Source: Chlorobaculum tepidum TLS (GTDB lineage Bacteria > Bacteroidota > Chlorobiia > Chlorobiales > Chlorobiaceae). From it: a DNA stretch of 64,000 bases. Positions 1 to 8,645 of this stretch are shown here, one piece after another (position 1 is the stretch's first letter; the number at the start of each line of letters is the position of its first letter). The notes under the pieces are model-generated. The model was not told where the DNA came from, did not search any database, and saw only the letters and a program-made list of their open reading frames with translations. The translations under genes were made by a program, and so were the position numbers. The stretch lies in assembly GCF_000006985.1 (NCBI RefSeq), contig NC_002932.3, forward strand, positions 333,501 to 397,500. The letters are read 5' to 3'.

Positions 1-692
1 ATGAACATCACCGAAAGGAAATCGAACAGACCCGGCAGGAATCGCGATGCCCCAAACTTGCTCTTGCCGAACTTGCGCGCGTGGTGCATGACGGGAATTT
101 CAGTGACGCGGAATCCTTTCCACTTTGCCAGCACCGGAATGTAGCGGTGCATTTCGCCGTGCAGGTCGAGCGAAGCGACGAGTTCGCGGCTGTAGGCTTT
201 CAGGCCGCAGTTGAAGTCGTGCAGCGGGATGCCGCTGAAGAGGCGCGTCGTCAGGTTGAAAAGCTTCGAAGGCACGGTTTTACTCATCGGATCGTTCCGT
301 TCCCGCTTCCATCCGCTCACCAGGTCGAATCCTTCGTTTATTTTCAGAACAAGGCCGGCGATCTCGCGCGGATCGTCCTGCATGTCGGCGTCGATGGTGA
401 CGACCACCTCACCCGACGCCGCTCGAAATCCTGCCGAGAGTGCCTCGGTCTTGCCATAATTCCGCCGGAACGAGATCAGTCGCAGCTCCGGCCTGTCAGT
501 CATCAATTCACCGATCACCTTGTCGGAGCCATCGGTCGAACCGTCATCGACCATGATGATCTCGAAACTGAATTCGTCTCCGAAACATCGCTTCAGCTCG
601 GAGCTTTTCAGCGCTGCGAACAGGCTTTCGCAGAATTCGGGAAGCGATTCCCGCTCGTTGTAGAGCGGCACGATGATGGAGAGGCTCGTCAT
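1..692 (-). CDS. Glycosyltransferase family 2, DPM1/DpgA-like (partial, C-terminus beyond left edge)
   Basis: Reads from ATG at 692 towards the left edge; about 230 codons are present and the end is missing. It begins MTSLSIIVPLYNERESLPEF and contains the GT-A signatures MVDDGSTDGS and TIDADMQDDP (the DxD-type metal site), then HHARKFGKSKFG near the edge. Family members transfer a sugar from a nucleotide-sugar to polyprenyl phosphate at the membrane, and usually end in two membrane helices, which would lie outside the window. The ATG directly abuts the stop of queE, so it is probably translated after it. It is a paralogue of the enzyme at 41656-42591. The exact donor and acceptor cannot be told. 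Confidence 0.85.
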   Translation of the reverse strand, partial: MTSLSIIVPLYNERESLPEFCESLFAALKSSELKRCFGDEFSFEIIMVDDGSTDGSDKVIGELMTDRPELRLISFRRNYGKTEALSAGFRAASGEVVVTIDADMQDDPREIAGLVLKINEGFDLVSGWKRERNDPMSKTVPSKLFNLTTRLFSGIPLHDFNCGLKAYSRELVASLDLHGEMHRYIPVLAKWKGFRVTEIPVMHHARKFGKSKFGASRFLPGLFDFLSVMF

Positions 693-1355
693 TTATACAC
701 CTCTGGCGTCTGGGTTCCAGATGTACTTGTGCAGCTGGAGCTGCATCCGTACCGGGAGGCGGTCGCGTAGCATCCATTCGGCGAGGAGGCGCGGTTCGAG
801 CTGGCCGAACACCGGGCCGAAGATGATCGAACATTTGCCGAGGATGCCGTGTCCGGCGATATACGATTTTGCCCACAGGTAATCCGCCTCCGAGGCGACG
901 ACGATCTTGAATTCGAAGCGTTCCGGCTCGTTGAGGGCGAGTGTGAAATTGGCGGCGCAATTATGCTCCATGACTCCCGACGACGGCGCCTTGATGTCGA
1001 TGATCGCGTGCACACGCGGGTCAACGCGATCCACCGGCAGGAAGCCGCCTGTTTCGAGCAACACCACTGGATGCCGGTCGCAGAGCGCTGAAAGCAGCCC
1101 GAATGTCCCAGATTGAAGCAGCGGCTCGCCGCCCGTGACCTCGACGCACGGCGCATCAAACGCGAGTACGCGGTGCATGATCTCGTCAATAGTCATCGCA
1201 GTGCCCGGCTCCTCAGCGTAGGTTGTGTCGCAGTAACGGCAACCGTGGCCGCATCCGGCGAGGCGCACGAAGGCGCAAGGCCAGCCTGCAAACGAAGACT
1301 CACCCTGGATTGAGTAAAAAATCTCGCTGATATTGAGGGGGGCTTCCGTGCTCAT
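693..1355 (-). CDS. queE: 7-carboxy-7-deazaguanine synthase (radical SAM)
   Basis: A 220-residue radical SAM protein that rearranges 6-carboxy-tetrahydropterin to 7-carboxy-7-deazaguanine, a step in queuosine/preQ0 synthesis. The N-terminus carries EIFYSIQGESSFAG and the cluster motif CGHGCRYCDTTYA (C-x3-C-x2-C), followed by EVTGGEPLLQ, the glycine-rich SAM motif, all in family positions. Length is typical. Its ATG overlaps the purN stop by 4 bases, so the two are translationally coupled. QueG, a later enzyme of the same pathway, is separately encoded at 4447-5388. Confidence 0.93.
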   Translation of the reverse strand: MSTEAPLNISEIFYSIQGESSFAGWPCAFVRLAGCGHGCRYCDTTYAEEPGTAMTIDEIMHRVLAFDAPCVEVTGGEPLLQSGTFGLLSALCDRHPVVLLETGGFLPVDRVDPRVHAIIDIKAPSSGVMEHNCAANFTLALNEPERFEFKIVVASEADYLWAKSYIAGHGILGKCSIIFGPVFGQLEPRLLAEWMLRDRLPVRMQLQLHKYIWNPDARGV

Positions 1356-1951
1356 GGCTGCTTGTCAAGCAGTTTTTCGAGCGCGGCGGGGTAGAGGCGA
1401 TGCTCGCACCGGAGCACCCGCTCGGCGAGTGTTTTTGGCGTGTCGCCTGGCAGCACCGGCACATGATTCTGCATGATGATCCGGCCCTTGTCGTACTCCT
1501 CGTTGACGAAGTGAACCGTCGCCCCGCTCCGGGTTTCACCCGACGCGATCACCGCCTCGTGCACGCGCATTCCGTACATGCCATGGCCGCCGAACTGCGG
1601 CAGCAGCGACGGATGGATGTTCACGATTTTTTCCGGGTAGGCGGCAATCACCGCGTCCGGAATCTTGCGCAGATACCCGGCGAGCAGGATCATGTCGATC
1701 TGCCGATCCCGGAGTTCGCTCAGCATGGCGCGGGCGAAATCGTCATGCGAGCCGAACTGCGATTCCGAGAGGTGCAGTGTCTCGATGCCATACTCTTTTG
1801 CGAAATCGATCGCGCCGCACTGCGAGCGATTCGACAGGCACATCACGATCTCGGCAGGCAGCTCGCGTTCGATGATCGCGTGGAACAGCGCCTTGAAGTT
1901 TGAGCCCGTTCCCGAGCAGAATACCGCCAACCGTTTTTTCTTGTCAATCAT
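1352..1951 (-). CDS. purN: Phosphoribosylglycinamide formyltransferase (GART)
   Basis: About 199 residues from ATG at 1951. It starts MIDKKKRLAVFCSGTGSNF, matching the PurN N-terminal fold; the frame remains open upstream to 1996 but those extra residues do not look like the family. Internal motifs LAGYLRKIP, NIHPSLLPQFGG (catalytic Asn/His region) and ATVHFVNEEYDKG are diagnostic. The enzyme transfers a formyl group from 10-formyl-THF to GAR, the third step of purine synthesis. It is followed by queE with a 4-base overlap and lies divergent to purH, so two purine genes share one intergenic region. Confidence 0.93.
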   Translation of the reverse strand: MIDKKKRLAVFCSGTGSNFKALFHAIIERELPAEIVMCLSNRSQCGAIDFAKEYGIETLHLSESQFGSHDDFARAMLSELRDRQIDMILLAGYLRKIPDAVIAAYPEKIVNIHPSLLPQFGGHGMYGMRVHEAVIASGETRSGATVHFVNEEYDKGRIIMQNHVPVLPGDTPKTLAERVLRCEHRLYPAALEKLLDKQP

Positions 1952-2152
1952 GCAGATCGCGTACAAAGGATTTCGTGAATTCCCTCTAATATGCACCCGA
2001 ACGTTGCTTTTTTCAAGCTGAAAGGTTCCCCGCGAACGGTTCAGTTAAGAGTGTGCCTGCGCGGAGTTGCAGTTCTCCGGTCGGTATAGTCGCGGATTTT
2101 TGTAAATTCCCGGTCTATTTTTGATTTCCGAACACAACACAACTCTCTGCTC

Positions 2153-3724
2153 ATGCTTGATCCTGTCATCAAACGGGCGCTCGTGTCCGTTTCCGACAAA
2201 ACCGGCATCGTCGATTTCTGCCGCGAACTGGCCTCGATGGATGTCGAAATCTTCTCCACCGGTGGCACGCTGAAATTACTTCAAGGTGCTGGTATCGTCG
2301 CGCAATCCATTTCGACCATCACCGGTTTTCCGGAGATCATGGACGGCAGGGTCAAGACGCTTCATCCGAAAATCCACGGTGGTCTGCTTGCCGTGCGCGA
2401 CAACGCCGAGCACCAGAAGGCGGCCCGCGAGAACGGTATCCAGTTCATCGATCTCGTGGTGGTGAACCTCTATCCCTTCGAGGCAACTATCGCCAAAGCG
2501 GATGTGACTTTCGAGGAGGCTATTGAAAATATCGATATTGGTGGCCCATCGATGCTGCGCAGCGCGGCCAAGAACAACGAGTCGGTCACGGTGGTTACCG
2601 ATGTCGCCGACTACGCCACCGTGCTTGACGAAATGCGCTCGAACGGTGGCGCGACCACGCGGGCCACCCGTCTGACGCTCGCGGCCAAAGTGTACGCGCT
2701 GACCTCGCGCTACGACACGGCCATTGCGGCCTACATGGCTAAAGCCGCTGGAGTCAAGGGCGCGGGCGACACGATGACCCTCAAGCTCGAAAAAGAGCTG
2801 AGCATGCGCTACGGCGAGAACCCGCACCAGAGCGCCGGACTCTACAAAATGGACGATGGCAACGGCGTGCGTTCGTTCAGCGCGATTTTCGAGAAGCTGC
2901 ACGGTAAAGAGTTGTCGTATAACAATATGCTTGACATCGCCGCTGCGACTGGTATCATCGAGGAGTTTCGCGGCGAGGAGCCGTCGGTGGTGATTGTCAA
3001 GCACACCAATCCGTGCGGCGTCGCGCAGGCGCCGACGCTCTGCGAGGCCTACCGCAAAGCCTTCTCGACCGACACGCAGGCTCCGTTTGGCGGTATCATC
3101 GCCTTCAACCGCCCGCTCGACATGGAGACAGCCAGCGCGGTCAACGAAATCTTCACCGAGATTCTCATCGCTCCGGCTTTCGAAGATGGCGTGCTCGAGA
3201 TGCTCATGAAGAAGAAGGACCGCCGTCTCGTGCTCCAGAAGCAGCCGTTGCCGAAAGCTGGCTGGGAGTTCAAGTCCACGCCGTTCGGCATGCTCGTGCA
3301 GGAGCGCGACAGTAAGACGGTTGCTCCTGAAGAGCTGAAGGTGGTCACGAAGCGCCAGCCGACCGCTGAAGAGCTGGCCGACCTGATGTTCGCCTGGAAG
3401 ATCGTGCGGCACATCAAATCCAACACGATCCTCTACGTCAAGAACCGCCAGACCTTCGGCGTCGGCGCGGGCCAGATGTCGCGCGTCGATTCATCGAAAA
3501 TCGCCCGCTGGAAAGCCTCGGAAGTGGCCCTCGATCTCAGGGGATCGGTTGTCGCCTCCGACGCCTTCTTCCCCTTCGCCGATGGCCTTCTCGCTGCCGC
3601 TGAAGCTGGGGTAACCGCCGTCATCCAGCCGGGTGGTTCGATCCGCGACAACGAAGTCATCGAAGCCGCCGACGCCAACAATCTCGCAATGGTCTTCACC
3701 GGAATGCGCCATTTCAAGCACTGA
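2153..3724 (+). CDS. purH: Bifunctional AICAR formyltransferase / IMP cyclohydrolase
   Basis: A 523-residue protein of the usual PurH length. The N-terminal IMP cyclohydrolase (MGS-like) domain shows [43 protein letters not shown] and NLYPFE. The C-terminal transformylase domain shows [23 protein letters not shown] (catalytic Lys-His) and [14 protein letters not shown]. It makes the last two steps to IMP. A strong terminator follows directly at 3751-3797. A TAAATTCC element at 2103-2110, about 43 bases before the ATG, resembles the recurrent promoter-like motif seen elsewhere in the window. Confidence 0.97.
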
Positions 3725-3750
3725 GGTAGCAGAAAAAGACAGAGAACTGC

Positions 3751-3797
3751 AAGGGCAGCAGGAACAACGTGATGAGCGTTGTTCCTGCTGCCTTTTT
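3751..3797. terminator. Bidirectional intrinsic terminator between purH and the DUF456 gene
   Basis: A perfect 16-bp stem (3754-3769 with 3777-3792), 7-base loop, preceded by AA and followed by a T run. It ends purH and is placed to end the convergent gene at 3828-4313 as well. Confidence 0.9.
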
Positions 3798-3827
3798 GTT
3801 TTTACTGCTATTCCGGGATTGTATTTC

Positions 3828-4313
3828 TCACAAAAACCGCACTACGACAAACACCCCAACCATAGTAAATGCCACGGCGATCCGGGCAGCTATGCCGATG
3901 GCCATACCGATCCAGACTCCGAATCCGGCGGTGCTGGCGGTGCGGAGGTCTTTCTGGGCGTAGAGTTCACCACCGACGGCTCCGGCAAAGGGGCCGATGA
4001 TGATGCCTGGCAGTCCGAACATGAGCCCAATGATCGTGCCGATTGCCGCGCCGATGATGCCGTATTTGCCTGCGCCGAAGCGTCTTGCTCCGAGCAGCCC
4101 GCCGAGAAAGTCGATGAGGTAGGCCGCCGCGGTGAGCACGCCGAGGATGGTGAGCGTTCCCCAGCCGACATAGACGAAGCCTTCCGCCCAGGCGGCGAAG
4201 ACGAGGCCCGCGAAGATGAGCAGCACGCCGGGCAGACCGGGCAGCAGCAGGCCTGCGAATCCGGTAATGAGCAGAAGCGCAGAGGCGAGCCAGAGGATGG
4301 TGGAGGTTTCCAT
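3828..4313 (-). CDS. DUF456 family integral membrane protein
   Basis: About 161 residues from ATG at 4313 (METSTILWLASALLLITG); the longer open frame up to 4388 runs into a dispersed repeat and is rejected. The protein is almost entirely hydrophobic, with four to five helices and glycine-rich stretches such as LLPGLPGVLLIFAGL, FGLPGIIIGPFAGAVGGE and DFLGGLLGARRFGAGKYGII, the layout of the DUF456 family. No enzymatic residues are visible. Function is unknown; glycine-zipper repeats suggest tight helix packing or a small pore. It stands alone, convergent with purH. Confidence 0.8.
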   Translation of the reverse strand: METSTILWLASALLLITGFAGLLLPGLPGVLLIFAGLVFAAWAEGFVYVGWGTLTILGVLTAAAYLIDFLGGLLGARRFGAGKYGIIGAAIGTIIGLMFGLPGIIIGPFAGAVGGELYAQKDLRTASTAGFGVWIGMAIGIAARIAVAFTMVGVFVVVRFL

Positions 4314-4323
4314 AATCAGTGGA

Positions 4324-4438
4324 AGATATTGGGCTGAAGCCTTGAATTTTTTATCTGATGGCTGACCCCGGCTTGAAAGCCAGGGCAATATGAATGTAAA
4401 AGTTCTGGATGTCCGAAGGGTTGAAACCCTTTGGAATG
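4324..4438 (+). repeat. Dispersed palindromic repeat, copy 1
   Basis: Starts AGATATTGGGCTGAAGCC, then a variable spacer, a CCCCGGCTTGAAAGCC-type hairpin ending in GGGCAAT, and a second hairpin AAGGGTTgAAACCCTT flanked by ATGTCCG and GGAATG. The same order of blocks recurs at 21752-21871 and, for the first half, inverted at 21917-21981. It fills nearly the whole gap between the DUF456 gene and queG. Confidence 0.8.
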
Positions 4439-4446
4439 TTTATCGT

Positions 4447-5388
4447 TCAGCTTTTTGATTGGCTCTTGTTTGCAACCGCTGCCCGTGCGTTGCGTTTCAG
4501 GCGACGGAGGCCGAGGCGCAGGGCGGGGGTTCCGGCGAAGCGTTTTCGGAATTGCGAATGGGTGAGTTCGAGGGCTTTTTCTGGTGTCAGGTTGACGAGT
4601 TCTTTTTTTTGCTCAAAGCCGGGGTAGCCTGTTGCTTCGATGTTTGCGTTGTGCGGGCAGGCGTCGAGGCAGTGGTCGCAGCCGTAAAACCAGCCGTTGG
4701 TCATCGCGGCTTCCTCGTCGGTGAAGTCGCGTTTCAGCTCTATCGTCAGGTATGAAATGCAGCGCCGGGCGTCGAGTTTTCCGGGGGTGTTGAGCGCTCC
4801 GGTGGGGCAGGCGTCGAGGCAGGCGGTGCAGTCGCCGCAGGGGTTCCAGTCGAGCGGTGTGTCGGGTTCAAGTTCGAGGTCGAGCAGCAGTTCGCCGAGG
4901 AACACTCGCGAGCCGTAACCGGGCACGATAAGCAGCGTGTTCTTGCCGGTGCGCCCGATTCCGGCGGCTTCGGCCCACTCTTTTTCGAGCACTGGCGAGC
5001 TGTCAACGCAGATTTGTCCGTTGATCGGATGGTCGCAGATCGAGCGGATGAAGTCGAGCAGCTCCTTCAGCAGTTCACCCACGACGCGGTGGTAGTCCGG
5101 AATGACGGCGTAGCCGGAGATCGCGCCGGGCTTCGCGGGCGCGGGCCACGGCAGGGCGGCGGAAAGGACGCTCTTGACGCCCGGCAGAAGCAGCTCCGGA
5201 TTGGCGCGAGCTTCGAGGCCTGTTTCGAGGTAGCCCATCTCGCCGTGCCGTCCCTCGTCGATCATCGCGCGGTACTCCTTCATCGCCTCATTCAGCGTGT
5301 CGGCGGCGGCGAATCCGACGGCGCAGAAGCCGAGGCTGAGGGCTTTCCGGCGGATTGTTTCTTTCATTGTAAGCCGCTTTTCAGACAT
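4447..5388 (-). CDS. queG: Epoxyqueuosine reductase
   Basis: A 313-residue cobalamin- and Fe-S-dependent enzyme that reduces epoxyqueuosine to queuosine in tRNA, the last step of the pathway. Two ferredoxin-like 4Fe-4S motifs are visible: CGDCTACLDACPTGAL and CDHCLDACPHN, plus the DUF1730-type N-terminal region (SVLSAALPW, DYHRVVGELL) and the RTGKNTLLI stretch. Start ATG at 5388 is taken; an ATG seven codons in (MKETIRRKALSLGF) is equally possible, as neither has a clear ribosome site. Divergent from crtU. Confidence 0.92.
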   Translation of the reverse strand: MSEKRLTMKETIRRKALSLGFCAVGFAAADTLNEAMKEYRAMIDEGRHGEMGYLETGLEARANPELLLPGVKSVLSAALPWPAPAKPGAISGYAVIPDYHRVVGELLKELLDFIRSICDHPINGQICVDSSPVLEKEWAEAAGIGRTGKNTLLIVPGYGSRVFLGELLLDLELEPDTPLDWNPCGDCTACLDACPTGALNTPGKLDARRCISYLTIELKRDFTDEEAAMTNGWFYGCDHCLDACPHNANIEATGYPGFEQKKELVNLTPEKALELTHSQFRKRFAGTPALRLGLRRLKRNARAAVANKSQSKS

Positions 5389-5490
5389 ATCGATTCACCA
5401 TTGGTTGCGATAACATCCATTTATTCTTAAATATACGAGTCAACTTCACGTAGTTGTTTCGCAACCTTTCGAACCGCCACCAATTCCTTC

Positions 5491-7434
5491 ATGCAGCGAC
5501 GCGAGTTTTTCCAGCATTTCCTCAAACGCGCCGGTATCGGGGCGGGCGCTCTCGGTGCCGCAACCGCCGGTCTTGTCGGCTATTACCAACCGCGCAAGGA
5601 GGTCTTCGACACCTCCGGCAAGAACAACGACGAGCTGGCAGAAAAGCTGACGACGCCTAAAAAAGCGGTGGTGATTGGCGGCGGGCTGGCGGGCATCAGC
5701 TCGGCGCTGGAACTTGCGCGTCGGAACTTCGAGGTGACGCTGGTCGAGGCCTCGCCGTCGCTGGGCGGCAAGCTGACTGGCTGGTCCATCGAGGCGCTCG
5801 GCGAGCAGTTCCCGGTGGAGCATGGCTTTCACGGCTTTTTCGACCAGTACTATAACCTGAACGAAATGTTCGCCTCGGCGGGCATCGGCAGCGACATGTT
5901 CACCGCCTCGCCCGGCTATCCGGTCATCTTCAGCGACCGGCAGGTCGAGGTGTTCGGCCAGACGCCGAAGTGGTTTCCGTTCAACATTCTCTCGGTGGTG
6001 CAGCAGTCGAAACGGCTCGACATCATGTCGTTCCTGAAGGATTATCCCGGACTGTGGCCGGTCATCAGCATGTTCCGCTACCAGTACGACCGCACCTTCC
6101 GCGACTGGGACAGCATTGATTTCATGACCTACTGCCGGCGTGGCGAGGTGCTTCCGGCCTTCATCGACACCGTGCTGCATCCTTTCTCGGACGCCACGAT
6201 GAACCGCATGGAGGTGCTCTCAGCCGCCGAGGCGATGCGTTACTTCCATTTCTACTTCATGGGCAGTCCGGAGGGGCTGGCTTTCCGGATCATCACGAAG
6301 GATTGCATGAGCGCCCTCATCGAGCCGCTGGAGCGCAAGATGACGTCGCTGGGCGTGCGGGTGCTGAAAGGGCGCAAGGCACAGAACCTCGTGATGCAGG
6401 ATGGGCGCGTCACGGCGGTGCGGCTCGACGGCGCGGGAGCTGCGAATGGCGAGGTGGCGTCGATTCCGAAGCGCGAGGTGCCAGTGACCGGATGGCTGCA
6501 ACACATGTCCGACGCGGGGATTCCCGTGCTGGTGGCGCGGCGAGGTGCGTCGTGGGTGGCCCTCGACGGGCGCTGCACTCACATGGGTTGCCCGGTGGCT
6601 CCCGAAGTGTCAACAGGAGGCTTTCATTGCCCCTGCCACGATGGCCGCTTCAACGCAGAAGGGCTTCCGGTGAGTGGCCCGCCGAAAGCGCCGCTGCCCC
6701 GGCTCGATGTGCGGGAAGCGGGGGAGATGCTCGTCATCGGGCAGGCGTCGTCAAGCTCGTCGCCGGTGGTTGTCACCGCTGAGGAGCTGCCGTGCGATTA
6801 CTGCGTGGTGGCTTCGGGCGTGCGCGGTACCCGCGAGCTGATCGCCTTGACCCGGCCTGGCAACAGTGGCTTCGCCGGTCAGGTGGCCGCGCTTGGTGAG
6901 GCCGATCCCTACGTCGTCTGGCGCGTTTGGCTCGACCGCCCGTTACCATCCGCCGACTTTCCGTTCTACACCGTCTCGGGCTACACCTACACCGACTCGA
7001 TCACCTTTTATTCGAGCTTTCAGCAGCCCTTCATCGACTGGGCCAAGCGCACCGGTGGCTGCGTCGTCGAGCTGCACGCCTACGCCGTCGCGCCGCAAGA
7101 CGTGCGCCCCGAGCCGGAGATCCGCGCCACGATGTTGCAAGAGCTGCACGCCATGTTCCCGGAATCGAAAAACGCCACGATCCGGCACGAAATTTTCATG
7201 ATGCAATCAAACTTCACCCGCTGGGCACCCGGCGACCATGCCAAACGCCCCGGCGTCGAAACACCCTATGCCAACCTCTTTCTGGCGGGCGACTGGGTAA
7301 GCACCAAAGCCCCGGTTTTCCTGATGGAAGCCGCCGTCTTCACGGGCCGTATGGCCGCCAACGCCATTTCTGCAAAAGAGTCGCTGAGGCAGAAGCCGTT
7401 GCCGATTGTGCCGATGAACGGGATTTTTGCTTAA
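5491..7434 (+). CDS. crtU: Carotenoid desaturase/methyltransferase CrtU with internal Rieske domain
   Basis: A 647-residue FAD oxidoreductase. The N-terminus MQRREFFQHFLKRAG followed by a hydrophobic Gly/Ala stretch resembles a twin-arginine signal or anchor. Next come the dinucleotide fold VVIGGGLAGISSALELARR with LVEASPSLGGKLTGW, a Rieske 2Fe-2S domain at about residues 355-395 (CTHMGC ... CPCHDG), and the C-terminal FAD motif ANLFLAGDWVSTKAPVFLMEAA. In green sulfur bacteria CrtU turns gamma-carotene into chlorobactene (phi-ring formation) for chlorosome carotenoids. The assignment rests on that architecture and the GSB context; another CrtP/CrtH-type desaturase is the alternative. Confidence 0.75.
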   Translation: MQRREFFQHFLKRAGIGAGALGAATAGLVGYYQPRKEVFDTSGKNNDELAEKLTTPKKAVVIGGGLAGISSALELARRNFEVTLVEASPSLGGKLTGWSIEALGEQFPVEHGFHGFFDQYYNLNEMFASAGIGSDMFTASPGYPVIFSDRQVEVFGQTPKWFPFNILSVVQQSKRLDIMSFLKDYPGLWPVISMFRYQYDRTFRDWDSIDFMTYCRRGEVLPAFIDTVLHPFSDATMNRMEVLSAAEAMRYFHFYFMGSPEGLAFRIITKDCMSALIEPLERKMTSLGVRVLKGRKAQNLVMQDGRVTAVRLDGAGAANGEVASIPKREVPVTGWLQHMSDAGIPVLVARRGASWVALDGRCTHMGCPVAPEVSTGGFHCPCHDGRFNAEGLPVSGPPKAPLPRLDVREAGEMLVIGQASSSSSPVVVTAEELPCDYCVVASGVRGTRELIALTRPGNSGFAGQVAALGEADPYVVWRVWLDRPLPSADFPFYTVSGYTYTDSITFYSSFQQPFIDWAKRTGGCVVELHAYAVAPQDVRPEPEIRATMLQELHAMFPESKNATIRHEIFMMQSNFTRWAPGDHAKRPGVETPYANLFLAGDWVSTKAPVFLMEAAVFTGRMAANAISAKESLRQKPLPIVPMNGIFA

Positions 7435-7485
7435 AACAGAAATTGAGGTCAATATCGAAAGGAAAAATCTCAAAAACAGAATTTC

Positions 7486-8628
7486 TCATTTTTCCTCAAC
7501 ACACTCCACTACCGTATCATGCAACAGTGGTCGGAATGTGCGAATCTTCTTGTTTTCCTCGGTCGGCCAGACTCTGTTGCTCAATAAAATCACCGCTAAA
7601 TCTTTTTCCGGATCGACCCAGATGCTGGTGCCGGTGAAGCCGAGGTGGCCCCAGGAGTTGGCGGAGAAGCGGGTGCCTGCGGATGATTTTCCGGGGGTGA
7701 TGATGTCCCAGCCGAGCGCTCGCGGGGCATCGGTTTTCCTGAGAAACATCCTGACCGTTTTTGCCTGGATGTAGCGGTGGCCGTGGTATTCGCCGCCGTT
7801 CATCAGCATCCGCACCATCTTTATCAGATCACCTGTCGTCGTGAAAAGGCCCGCGTGGCCGGCGGCTCCGCCGAGAAGGGCGGCGTTCTGGTCGTTGACG
7901 AGCGGGCGCGGCGTCGGGAGTGTCCAGGTGGTGTCGGGGGCGGTCGGGGCGATTCGCGTCCGTAACCCGGCGGGCGGGTTGAACAGCGTCGATCTCATGC
8001 CGAGCGGCGCGGCGAAGCGGGCGTGGAAGTTTGCCGGAAGGCTCTGGCCAGTCAGCTTTTCGATGATTCTTCCGAGCAAGATGAAGTTCAGGTCGCTGTA
8101 CTTCGTCTCGCTTCCCGGTCGATAGGTGAGCGAGTCCTGCTCGATGGCGCGGAAAACGTCGCTGGGCGTGCGGCAGGTTTTGGCGTAGAAAACGTGTGGG
8201 CGGAGGCCGGAGGTGTGGCGCATGAGCTGCTCGATGGTGATGCGCTCCTTGCCGTTGCAGGCGAAGCCGGGCAGGTAGCGTGCGACAGGCGCGTGCAGGT
8301 CGAGCGAGTCGCGCTCGACGAGCTGCATGGCGATGCTGGTGGTGACGACCGCCTTGGTGAGCGAAGCAGCGTCGTAGATTGTCGTGGTGTCCGCCGGAGC
8401 GCTTTGCGGGTCATAGGTGAGCCGCCCGAACGCTTTGTGATATACCGTCTTGCCCCGGTAGATCACCGCAAGGCTCGCACCGGGGAAGACGCTATCGTGC
8501 ACCGCACCGTTCAGGAGCGTATCGAGCTTTCTGAAATCCGCCGCACCTGCGTTTGCCGGAAATGCGGCGGCCATCAGCAGAATGACCGCACAAGCGAGGG
8601 CGGCGGTGAGTTTCCGGAGCAGGCGCAT
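7486..8628 (-). CDS. Secreted serine hydrolase, beta-lactamase/class C PBP-like
   Basis: 380 residues with a clear signal peptide (MRLLRKLTAALACAVILLMAAAFPANAGA). The fold signatures are the SxxK nucleophile in AASLTKAVVTTS, the YSDLNF tyrosine motif (Y-x-N equivalent) and HLGFTGTSIW near the C-terminus (HTG-like). It also has the family's TIEQLMRHTSGL block. Members are D,D-peptidases, esterases or PBP4-type enzymes acting in the periplasm; the substrate cannot be assigned. Convergent with crtU and just downstream of the mla cluster, from which it is 17 bases away, so it may be co-transcribed. Confidence 0.85.
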   Translation of the reverse strand: MRLLRKLTAALACAVILLMAAAFPANAGAADFRKLDTLLNGAVHDSVFPGASLAVIYRGKTVYHKAFGRLTYDPQSAPADTTTIYDAASLTKAVVTTSIAMQLVERDSLDLHAPVARYLPGFACNGKERITIEQLMRHTSGLRPHVFYAKTCRTPSDVFRAIEQDSLTYRPGSETKYSDLNFILLGRIIEKLTGQSLPANFHARFAAPLGMRSTLFNPPAGLRTRIAPTAPDTTWTLPTPRPLVNDQNAALLGGAAGHAGLFTTTGDLIKMVRMLMNGGEYHGHRYIQAKTVRMFLRKTDAPRALGWDIITPGKSSAGTRFSANSWGHLGFTGTSIWVDPEKDLAVILLSNRVWPTEENKKIRTFRPLLHDTVVECVEEK

Positions 8629-8645
8629 AAGCGTTCGGGATGCGG

